Positions 1 to 6,965 of a stretch of DNA of 64,000 nucleotides are shown here, in pieces. The stretch's first letter is position 1. Each line of letters starts with the position of its first letter. The notes beneath the pieces are model-generated. The model saw only the letters and a program-made list of their open reading frames with translations. It ran no database searches and was not told the origin of the DNA. The stretch covers positions 1 through 64,000 of the forward strand of contig JBCCGT010000020.1 in assembly GCA_039029135.1 (NCBI GenBank). Direction: 5' to 3'. This stretch comes from JALZVT01 sp039029135. Its GTDB lineage: Bacteria > Pseudomonadota > Gammaproteobacteria > Pseudomonadales > Azotimanducaceae. A program made the position numbers and the translations under genes.

Positions 1-39
1 GGGGTCAGAGTCCCGACTCTGACCCCCGACTCTGACCCC
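1..39. repeat. REP-like GGGGTCAGAGTC palindrome plus an extra copy
   Basis: GGGGTCAGAGTC (1-12) is followed two bases later by its perfect inverse (15-26), and the inverse is repeated at 28-39. This stem-loop, ending in a run of G or C, resembles the short extragenic palindromes often scattered in gammaproteobacterial genomes and linked to REP-associated tyrosine transposases. It lies just downstream of the stop codon of the leftward spondin-domain gene. A variant of the same motif occurs at 22743-22772. The link to a transposase is inferred; none is encoded in the window. Confidence 0.75.
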
Positions 40-59
40 CGGGATTGTCGGACTCTAGC

Positions 60-743
60 CTAGCGGACGCGGGTCACGACCACGCGTGCGGCCGGGTTGT
101 TGAAGTCATAGACCGCGGGGTCCAGATCGGCGATGCCATGGATGCCGCTGGCGACGTGCACGAAGCCTTCACCACCCTCGCTCGCCGAGGTGCCCTCGCC
201 GCCACAGGTCGGACCCGGGATGTTGGCGCAGAACTCATCGTTCGGCTCAGAACCGGCGTCGTAGGCGCGGGCGAAGAAGGTCGCGCTGCCCTCGCGCGGC
301 AGACGGACGGCGTTCAGGCCCATAAAGGTGTCGTTGGTCGGCAGCAGCATGGCGGCCATGGACAGCAGCCGGCGACCCGCGCGCGAGTCGATCGTCATGG
401 TCACGGATTCACCCGGGCCCAGCAGCGGCGGCGGTCCCAGCACCTCGGCGCTGGTCGTCGAGTCGAACACGCGGCCCGCGGCCTCCATCTCGGCCAGCAG
501 CGCACCCGTGGCGCCGCCCTCGGCCAGGTCGGCGAGACCGGCACTGGGCGCGCCACCCAGCGTAAAGGCGCTGACATCCCGGTTGTGGCTGACCGTGAGG
601 ATGGGGGTAAAGCGCATGCTCTTGGTGATGTTGGTGACCGTGACCTCGTAGGTCTGGGTGTCTTCGGCGTAGACCGGTGCGGCCATGCCGGCAGCGGCAG
701 CCAGGGCAGCGGCCGCCAGCGTGGTGGTGAGTGTGTTCTTCAC
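60..743 (-). CDS. secreted spondin-domain protein
   Basis: Predicted exported protein of 227 residues. I place the start at a GTG at 743 because AAGGAG lies 7 bases upstream and translation then opens with a clean signal peptide (Lys-Asn, an alanine-rich hydrophobic core, then an Ala-x-Ala type site ending near VYAED). The mature part reads as one spondin-type beta domain: a YEVTVTNIT opening, a later SVTMTID strand and a FMGLNAVRLP segment. Bacterial proteins of this family are secreted or periplasmic and mostly uncharacterised. The longer reading frame up to 833 has no ribosome site and would bury the signal peptide. It is alone on its strand, with REP-like palindromes just after the stop codon. 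The family call is from sequence pattern; no function can be assigned. Confidence 0.75.
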   Translation of the reverse strand: MKNTLTTTLAAAALAAAAGMAAPVYAEDTQTYEVTVTNITKSMRFTPILTVSHNRDVSAFTLGGAPSAGLADLAEGGATGALLAEMEAAGRVFDSTTSAEVLGPPPLLGPGESVTMTIDSRAGRRLLSMAAMLLPTNDTFMGLNAVRLPREGSATFFARAYDAGSEPNDEFCANIPGPTCGGEGTSASEGGEGFVHVASGIHGIADLDPAVYDFNNPAARVVVTRVR

Positions 744-931
744 GGATGATCTCCTTACAGCAGAATTGCGAGTGAGCGTCGGGTCTCGGATTGACGCCCT
801 CATCCTGCTCGGGGCACCGCCGCGCTTCCTCACGCGCGCGTGGCGATTTCCTCACGCGATCGTGAAACCCGTGATCTATCCGTGAGATTTTGGTTGGAGG
901 TCGGACAAGTCCGGGTGATGGACGCTGGCGA

Positions 932-1435
932 TCAGCGCCGCTCGAACTCGCCCTCGATGGTCACGCCGTCGGCCTCCCGGCCGCCAGGCTGAGGGCGAGG
1001 ACCCACATCGATGGGAGCCGAGCCGTCAGGTCCCGCACCACCGGCAGAGCCAGGACCCATGCCCTGCATGCTCTGCACCGTCACGAACTTCAGTCGCGTC
1101 CGGGCAAGGTGGACCAGCAGGCGACGCACGGCCGGCACCAGCAGCGAAAAGCCGACGGCGTCCGTGAAGAATCCAGGCGTCAGCAGCAGGGCGCCGGCAA
1201 AGGCGAGCATCATGCCCTCGGCGATCTCCTGGGCCGGCAGCTCGCCGCTCGACACCCGGCCCATGCCACGCTGCAGCGTGTTAAAGCCCTGCCAGCGCAG
1301 CAGCGACACGCCGATGACGGCAGTCAGCATCACGCAGCCGATGGTCGGCAGCACGCCGATGATGCCGCCGACCTGAAACAACAGGTACATTTCCCCAATC
1401 GGAACGGCGGTGAACAGTAGTAGGACCCAGCCCAT
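932..1435 (-). CDS. fxsA: FxsA family inner membrane protein
   Basis: Small cytoplasmic-membrane protein of the FxsA family. In E. coli, extra FxsA relieves F-plasmid exclusion of phage T7; its normal role is unclear. The sequence has an N-terminal helix (GWVLLLFTAVPIGEMYLLF), the family's VLLTxVIGxSLLRWQGF-like block, a second hydrophobic stretch with LLLTPGFFTDAVG (very close to the E. coli LLLLPGFFTD motif), and a hydrophilic Pro/Gly-rich tail. I chose the ATG at 1435, which starts directly before the first helix; an ATG at 1459 would add eight polar residues. Either start overlaps the start of the divergent alkyltransferase-like gene, so the two genes have no separate intergenic promoter space. 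Confidence 0.87.
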   Translation of the reverse strand: MGWVLLLFTAVPIGEMYLLFQVGGIIGVLPTIGCVMLTAVIGVSLLRWQGFNTLQRGMGRVSSGELPAQEIAEGMMLAFAGALLLTPGFFTDAVGFSLLVPAVRRLLVHLARTRLKFVTVQSMQGMGPGSAGGAGPDGSAPIDVGPRPQPGGREADGVTIEGEFERR

Positions 1436-1838
1436 GGTGACCAAGCGTGAGTCGCGCATCCGGCCAAGTCAAACCCGCGGCCGCCGGCGTCCGACCGGCG
1501 CAAACGCGTTAAACGCGACGCCCGATCCGGACGCCCTGACGCCCGCCGAGCGCATCTGGCAGGTGGTGGCGGCGATCCCCAAGGGCAAGGTCGCGACCTA
1601 CGGCCAGGTGGCCGAGCTAGCCGGGCTGCCGCGCGGCGCGCGGCAGGTCGGTCGTACCCTCAGCCAGCTTCCCAGCGGCAGTCGCCTGCCGTGGCACCGG
1701 GTGCTGAACGCCAAGGGCGAACTGTCGTTTCCGAGAAACACCGCAAGCTGGCGGCGTCAGCGCGATGCCCTGCGCGAAGACGGGGTAGAACTGATTAAGG
1801 GTCGGCTACGCCTGTCGGTGTACCGATGGGAAGTCTAG
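1434..1838 (+). CDS. alkyltransferase-like (ATL) DNA base-flipping protein
   Basis: Member of the MGMT/Ogt-fold family. These proteins bind O6-alkylguanine in DNA and flip it out. In true methyltransferases the active site is Pro-Cys-His-Arg-Val; here it reads PWHRV, so the acceptor cysteine is replaced by tryptophan. That is the hallmark of ATL proteins (YbaZ/Atl1), which recognise the lesion without repairing it and pass it to nucleotide excision repair. The helix-turn-helix block (PKGKVATYGQVAELAGLPRGARQVG) is intact. The nearest starts in frame are ATG 1434 and GTG 1437. The first 30 or so residues are basic and Pro/Arg-rich and may be a tail, since the conserved domain begins at LTPAERIW. 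The start overlaps that of divergent fxsA. Confidence 0.87.
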   Translation: MVTKRESRIRPSQTRGRRRPTGANALNATPDPDALTPAERIWQVVAAIPKGKVATYGQVAELAGLPRGARQVGRTLSQLPSGSRLPWHRVLNAKGELSFPRNTASWRRQRDALREDGVELIKGRLRLSVYRWEV

Positions 1839-1861
1839 GAAGACCTTGAACAAGGACGACG

Positions 1862-3748
1862 ATGAATAGCCACCTCCGCCTACGGTTTTCGACGCTGGTG
1901 CTGATGACGGCGCTGGCGCATTCCTTCGCGTCCACCGCCTCCGCCGCCGAGCGCGAGCTGACAGCCGCCAGCATCCAACAGTTCTTCGACACCGCCTTCT
2001 CCGTCCAGCGCCAGGAGCACGAGATCGTCGGCGCCGTGGTCAGCGTTGTGCACGACGGCAAGGTGCTGTTCAAGGCGGGCTACGGCTTCGCCGACCTCGA
2101 GGCGCGCGTACCGGCGGACCCCGATCGATCGCTGTTTCGCATCGCGTCCATCACCAAGACCTTCGTCTGGACCGCCACCATGCAGCTCGTGGAGCAGGGT
2201 CGGCTGGATCTGGACGACCCGGTCCAGCAGCACATCGACTTCCCGATCCCAGACACCTTCGACGAGCCGATACGCGTCTGGCACCTGCTAACCCACACGC
2301 CGGGTTTCGAGGATCTGAACGTCGGCACGTCGGTACGCAGGATCGAAGACGTGCCGAGCACGCGCGACTTTCTGATGTCACAGATGCCCCAACGCGTACG
2401 CCCAACCGGCGAGCAGGCGAGCTACTCCAACTACGGCACCGCGCTCGCGGGCTACGTGATCGAGCGCATCAGCGGTCAGAGCTGGAGCGACTACGTCGAC
2501 GCGCAGATCCTGGAACCGTTAGGCATGGCCAGCACAAACACCCAGCTCGGGATGCCGGCGGCGCTGCGGCAGCGGCACGCGAAGGGCTATCGCTATGCGG
2601 GCGAGCGCTTCGAGGCGACCAAGTTCGACTACTTCGGCGACACCGCCGCCGGCCACATGAGCACGACGGCCGCCGACATGACGCGCTTCATGCTGGCCCA
2701 TCTGAATGAGGGCGCGTACGACGGGCGCCGCATATTGCGCGCCGAAACCGCGCGCCAGATGCACAGCCCGCTGTTCGCGCCGCATCCTGCCATCCCACCA
2801 ATGCTGCACGGCTTTTATCGCGCGGATCGCGGCGGCATCGAAATGTTCGGCCACGGCGGCGATACCAATCAGTTTCACTCTCAGCTATTGCTCGTCCCGG
2901 GCGAGCGTCTCGGGCTGTTCGTGTCGTTCAATTCCGACCCGGGCGCCACCGCGCGCAGCCGCCTGACAAACGCTTTCGTGGATCACTTCTTCGGCACGCC
3001 TTTCCTTCCCGCGGCGCCCGCAGATAACGCGTTCGAGCAACCGAACTTGCAGCAGTACGCCGGCAGCTACCTGCCGCTCCGGCGCAACCAGTCGAACTTT
3101 GAGCGGCTGGCAGAACTGACCGCGGGCGTCACGGTGGACGTAAGCGACAACCAACTCCGGCTGTCCGGCGCGCGCAGCGGTTGCTGGCTGCCGCTCGGCC
3201 ACGATCTCTTTCGCGCACAGAACAGCACTGAGAAGCTGGTTTTTACCCGCACCGATGACGGCGATGTGTCGCACATGCTGGTCTCCTCGCCGCTGGGCAG
3301 CATGGAGCGTGTGAGCGGCCTGGCGTCGCCGCGCGTGCAGCAGATCTGCCTGGTGCTGGTCGCGGTAGCGGCGCTGCTCGCGCTGCTGCGCTACACCGGT
3401 CGTGCGTTCGGTCGCGCGGCCGATGGCGGCCTGCCGAGATCGCACCTGATTGCGGCCTGCGGCTACGGCCTGCTCGTGCTGGGCTCCTACGGCTATCTCG
3501 CCCGGGCGCTCACCGGGAACACCGATGAGTTTCTGTACGGCGTGCCGACTGGCGCCCACGTCGCCTTCATCGCGATGCTGATCAACGCGCTGCTCGCTGT
3601 GCTCATCGTGCTAAATGCGGTGACGCAGTGGCGGCAGCAACTCGGCACGCTCGCGATGCGCCTGGGCTACAGCCTGCTCGCGCTGACGGCGCTGCTCAGT
3701 CTCTGGATCGGTTACTACTTCAACCTGCTGAGCTATCTGTTCCGCTAG
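1862..3748 (+). CDS. beta-lactamase-fold serine hydrolase with C-terminal membrane helices
   Basis: Exported serine hydrolase of the class C beta-lactamase/penicillin-binding-like family, 628 residues. An N-terminal signal peptide ends near ASAAE. The catalytic motifs are complete: Ser96-Ile-Thr-Lys99 (SxxK), Tyr188-Ser-Asn (YxN) and His331-Gly-Gly (HxG, in place of KTG). A lipocalin-like middle domain follows (about 385-480), then four hydrophobic segments from about residue 495 to the end. Family members include esterases, peptidases and beta-lactamases, so the substrate cannot be read from sequence. The extra membrane part is unusual for plain AmpC enzymes but is known in some serine hydrolases. 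The gene converges on ampG, a muropeptide permease, which may hint at a peptidoglycan substrate but is only circumstantial. Confidence 0.88.
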   Translation: MNSHLRLRFSTLVLMTALAHSFASTASAAERELTAASIQQFFDTAFSVQRQEHEIVGAVVSVVHDGKVLFKAGYGFADLEARVPADPDRSLFRIASITKTFVWTATMQLVEQGRLDLDDPVQQHIDFPIPDTFDEPIRVWHLLTHTPGFEDLNVGTSVRRIEDVPSTRDFLMSQMPQRVRPTGEQASYSNYGTALAGYVIERISGQSWSDYVDAQILEPLGMASTNTQLGMPAALRQRHAKGYRYAGERFEATKFDYFGDTAAGHMSTTAADMTRFMLAHLNEGAYDGRRILRAETARQMHSPLFAPHPAIPPMLHGFYRADRGGIEMFGHGGDTNQFHSQLLLVPGERLGLFVSFNSDPGATARSRLTNAFVDHFFGTPFLPAAPADNAFEQPNLQQYAGSYLPLRRNQSNFERLAELTAGVTVDVSDNQLRLSGARSGCWLPLGHDLFRAQNSTEKLVFTRTDDGDVSHMLVSSPLGSMERVSGLASPRVQQICLVLVAVAALLALLRYTGRAFGRAADGGLPRSHLIAACGYGLLVLGSYGYLARALTGNTDEFLYGVPTGAHVAFIAMLINALLAVLIVLNAVTQWRQQLGTLAMRLGYSLLALTALLSLWIGYYFNLLSYLFR

Positions 3749-3763
3749 CGCGGCTGACGCGCG

Positions 3764-5122
3764 TTAAGTCGCGCCCGTCGCCGGCGCACCATCTCCAGCA
3801 GACGGCGCACCAGGCTCCGGTAAACGTCGCAGCAGCAACAAGATCAGGCCGATCACGGGTAGACCAAGCAGCGAACAGCCGACGAAGAAGGCGGCGTAAC
3901 CGTAGGCGTCCACCGCGACGCCGGAGAAGCCCGCCAGGAACTTCGGAAACAGCGACATCAGCGAGCTGAACAGCGCGTACTGAGTGGCCGAGAACTGCAC
4001 GTTCGTCAGCGCCGACAGATAGGCGATGAACGCGGCACTCGCGAGCCCGACGCTGAAGTTGTCGGCGCTAATCACCAGCGCCAGCGCCCAGCGAGTCGGC
4101 GCCTGACCCGCCAGCCACGCGAACAGCAGGTTGGTCAGCACTACAGCCACCACGCCGACCAGCAGCACCCGCGTTGCCCCCAGACGCGGCGCGACGGCGC
4201 CACCCACAAACGCGCCGAACAGCGTCATCAGCACGCCGAACACTTTCGCGATGCTGGCGACCTCTGCCTTGGTATAGCCCATGTCCTGATAGAAGACGTT
4301 GGCGATCGCGCCCATGACGATGTCGGTGATGCGATAGGTGCCGATCAGCAGGATCAGCAGCAGCGCCGTACGGCCGTAACGACGAAAGAAATCGGCGAAG
4401 GGCTCGACCACCGCCTCGCGCAGCCAACGGGCAAAATCGCGGCGCGCTTGAGCCGTGCCTGTCGGGCGCATCGGCTCGCACACGAACAGCGTGGTCAAGA
4501 CCCCCGCCCCCATGGCCAGCGCCATCGCGAGATACGCGACCCGCCAGGGCGCGTAGACGTAGCTGTCCGGATCCGGATCGACGCCGCTCGCGATCAACAG
4601 CGCGCCGGCGCCGCTGACCAGCATGCCGATGCGGTAGCCGGCCATGTAGCTCGCCGACAGCGCCGCCTGCATGTCGCCCTCCGCGATCTCGATGCGATAC
4701 GCGTCGATCACGATGTCCTGGGTCGCCGACGAAAACGCGACCAGTAGCGCGCAAGCCACCGTGACGCTGAGGCTGAGCTGCGGATCCGACAGCGCCATGC
4801 CAACGAGGCCGGCGATCACCCCGATCTGCGCGAGCAGCATCCAGCTGCGACGCCGGCCTAACCAGCCGTGCAGCGCGGGCAAACGCCAGCTATCCACCAG
4901 CGGGGCCCAGGCAAACTTGAACGCGTAGGCGCTGGCGACCCAGCTGACAAACCCGATGGTGGAACGATCGATGCCGGCCTCGCGCAGCCAGAACGACAGC
5001 GTGCCAAACACCAGCAGCAGGGGCAGGCCGGCCGCAAACCCGAGCAGCAGCAGCGACAGCGCCTCGCGCCGCAGATAGGGTCGCAGGTAATCGAGGAAAC
5101 CGGCGCGCGCGGCTTCGGTCAT
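3764..5122 (-). CDS. ampG: AmpG-type muropeptide permease (MFS)
   Basis: Major facilitator superfamily permease of the AmpG type, which imports anhydro-muropeptides from the periplasm for cell-wall recycling. At 452 residues it has about twelve hydrophobic segments. The N-terminal half carries AmpG-like blocks: LLLGFAAGLPLLLVFGTLSFWL, then the KFAWAPLVDS motif after helix 2, and HGWLGRRRSW in the cytoplasmic loop. Its start lies 16 bases downstream of the yajQ stop codon on the same strand, so the two are probably co-transcribed. It converges on the serine hydrolase gene. Recycling also involves AmpD, encoded at 11515-12111. AmpG versus a related MFS paralogue cannot be fully separated by eye, but the motif match is strong. 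Confidence 0.87.
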   Translation of the reverse strand: MTEAARAGFLDYLRPYLRREALSLLLLGFAAGLPLLLVFGTLSFWLREAGIDRSTIGFVSWVASAYAFKFAWAPLVDSWRLPALHGWLGRRRSWMLLAQIGVIAGLVGMALSDPQLSLSVTVACALLVAFSSATQDIVIDAYRIEIAEGDMQAALSASYMAGYRIGMLVSGAGALLIASGVDPDPDSYVYAPWRVAYLAMALAMGAGVLTTLFVCEPMRPTGTAQARRDFARWLREAVVEPFADFFRRYGRTALLLILLIGTYRITDIVMGAIANVFYQDMGYTKAEVASIAKVFGVLMTLFGAFVGGAVAPRLGATRVLLVGVVAVVLTNLLFAWLAGQAPTRWALALVISADNFSVGLASAAFIAYLSALTNVQFSATQYALFSSLMSLFPKFLAGFSGVAVDAYGYAAFFVGCSLLGLPVIGLILLLLRRLPEPGAPSAGDGAPATGAT

Positions 5123-5137
5123 CGGCTGAGGAATCGA

Positions 5138-5620
5138 TCAGTCGCGGAAGTTTTCGAACTGCAGCGGCAGCTCGAGCTCGGCCTCGCGCAAGAGGGCCAT
5201 GACGCTCTGCAGGTCGTCGCGCTTCTTGCCGGTGACGCGCACCTGCTCGCCCTGAATCTGTGCCTGCACCTTCAGCTTGGAATCCTTGATGCGTTTGACG
5301 ATGTCGCGCGCCATGTCGCGATCGATCCCCTGACGCAGCGCGCAGACCTGGCGGCGCTGCTTGCCAGCACCTTCTATAGAACCCGACTCGATGGCGCGGG
5401 CGTCGATGCCGCGGCCCACGAGCTTGGTGCGCAGCATCTCGACCATCTGCGCGAGCTGAAAGTCTTCGAACGCCGCCAGCGCAATACCCTCATCGCGCAG
5501 CTCGAAGCTGGCGTCGACGCCGCGAAAGTCGTACCGCTTCTCAATCTCTCGATTGGCTTGGTCGACGGCGTTGCGCACCTCTTGCAGGTCTACTTCCGAG
5601 ACCACATCAAAACTGGGCAT
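5138..5620 (-). CDS. yajQ: YajQ family nucleotide-binding protein
   Basis: Cytoplasmic protein of the YajQ (UPF0234) family, 160 residues, the family's normal length. Some family members bind cyclic di-GMP and work with transcription regulators. The N-terminus MPSFDVVSEVDLQEVRNAV and the ending LPLQFENFRD are diagnostic. The block QGIDRDMARDIVKRIKDSKLKVQAQIQG is also typical. ATG at 5620 is preceded by AGGAGGCGC, a strong ribosome site. It is the first gene of a likely two-gene transcript with ampG. The gene-free region upstream holds three phased CCANTACAA-like repeats that could be regulatory. The cyclic di-GMP role is family knowledge, not visible here. Confidence 0.95.
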   Translation of the reverse strand: MPSFDVVSEVDLQEVRNAVDQANREIEKRYDFRGVDASFELRDEGIALAAFEDFQLAQMVEMLRTKLVGRGIDARAIESGSIEGAGKQRRQVCALRQGIDRDMARDIVKRIKDSKLKVQAQIQGEQVRVTGKKRDDLQSVMALLREAELELPLQFENFRD

Positions 5621-5924
5621 CTGCGCCTCCTAGTCGTTGTTGAGAATCGCCGCCAGAGTGAACAAACAGGCTTGCGGTCATAGCCAACGGCAGGGGTGAA
5701 GCCTGCCCGCGGGCATTGGCGGTCGTTTCGCGGCGCGCCAACGCCCCGATTGACCACGGCTCGCACCGCTTTTCAAGCGCGCCAAGGCTGCGCAATCAGA
5801 CCCAGTACAACACCATACAAACCAATACAAAACCGCCGTGTGACGGGGCTGTGCCAAGCGGGCGGCATGCTAGGGTATATGTAACAAGTTCGCAAAACGG
5901 CGCCAAGACCGCGCGCGGAATCCT
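5621..5924. promoter_or_regulatory. divergent control region between yajQ and a response-regulator gene
   Basis: No gene is visible in these 304 bases. They must contain the divergent promoters of yajQ and of the degenerate response regulator. Three similar units sit in tandem: CCAGTACAA (5802-5810), CCATACAA (5813-5820) and CCAATACAA (5822-5830). Their starts are 9 to 11 bases apart, about one helical turn, a spacing typical of a cooperative binding site. No clear sigma-70 hexamer pair could be assigned. Confidence 0.4.
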
Positions 5925-6938
5925 ATGGCCAACGCCGACATCCCAATCATGGTGGTTGACGACGCGCGGTTCTCGTCCTCGATCATCGCCCGAATTCTCG
6001 GCGGCGCCGGCTTTACCAACGTGCGCTATACCGACAGCCCCTTTCAGGCGCTGCGCTCGCTCGAGCGTCAGCCGGCTGACATCCTGCTCGCGAACTGGCA
6101 CAACCCGTCTATGGACGCACTGGAACTCACCCGGCGCGCGAAGCTGCTGGATGCCACCTCGTCGCATCGCACTCACGTGCTGGCACTGACCGGGGAAGAG
6201 GATCTGTCGCAGCTCGACATCGCGCTCGCGGCGGGCATCGATGACTTCATCCCGCGCGATCAGGTTCGCGCCCAGCTCGCGAGCCGCGTCCTGGCGGCAG
6301 AGCGGCTCACCGCGCGCCACAACGATCTGGTCGCAGAGAACGCGCGACTAAATCGGCGCCTAGCGCAGCACGGCAACTCGGACCTGATCGATCCGGCCAC
6401 CGGACTCGGCAACTTCGCCGCGACGATCGGCCGGCTAGAGCGCCTCCTGGAAGAGGTGCGCACGCGCGGCGGCGGCGCGTTTCTGCTGATGATCGGCGTG
6501 GGCAACCTCGCGGACATCGAGGAGCGCCACTCCGAGGGCGTCGTCGAAGAACTGCTGCGGCTGTTTGCCGCGCGGCTGCAGTCGTTGGTGCGACCGCTCG
6601 ACGAGGTGTTTCGCATCGAACGCGATCTGTTCGTGCTGCCGCTGAAGTGGCCTATCGAAGACGAAGACCGGCCCTATCGCAGCTTTCGCCGGCTGTACGA
6701 CAGCCTGTACATGCATTCCTTCGAGACCGCGGAGGGTTTCATTCCGACGGTTGTCGGCGTCAGCGGCGTGCTTGCGCAGAAGGCCCCGGAGCGGTCGCTG
6801 CCAACCCCGCACGACCTGCTGCGTGCGGGTTTCGAGGGCAACAAGCGCTCGCTGACGACCGGCGTGTTCTCGCTCTCCGATTTCAAGCCGTCCGCGGCAA
6901 AGCTGCACGAGTACCGCTGGGCCGATCTGGACGCCTGA
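5925..6938 (+). CDS. degenerate receiver-GGDEF response regulator
   Basis: Cytoplasmic two-domain signalling protein, 337 residues. Residues 6-125 form a CheY-like receiver: the acidic pair Asp12-Asp13 is present, but the phosphate-accepting aspartate is Asn57 (in LLANWHNPSMDAL). The switch threonine is Thr89, and the usual lysine position appears to be Arg111. A short charged coiled linker follows. Residues 156-330 resemble a GGDEF domain: DPATGLGN (156-163) matches the family's entry motif, but the GGDEF loop reads RIERDLFVL (about 230-238), so no diguanylate cyclase activity is expected. The protein probably senses or scaffolds by binding rather than by phosphorylation or catalysis. No partner kinase is adjacent. 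Confidence is high for the architecture and low for any specific pathway. Confidence 0.82.
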   Translation: MANADIPIMVVDDARFSSSIIARILGGAGFTNVRYTDSPFQALRSLERQPADILLANWHNPSMDALELTRRAKLLDATSSHRTHVLALTGEEDLSQLDIALAAGIDDFIPRDQVRAQLASRVLAAERLTARHNDLVAENARLNRRLAQHGNSDLIDPATGLGNFAATIGRLERLLEEVRTRGGGAFLLMIGVGNLADIEERHSEGVVEELLRLFAARLQSLVRPLDEVFRIERDLFVLPLKWPIEDEDRPYRSFRRLYDSLYMHSFETAEGFIPTVVGVSGVLAQKAPERSLPTPHDLLRAGFEGNKRSLTTGVFSLSDFKPSAAKLHEYRWADLDA

Positions 6939-6965
6939 TCGTCCGGTAGAGATTGACGCTTCGCG

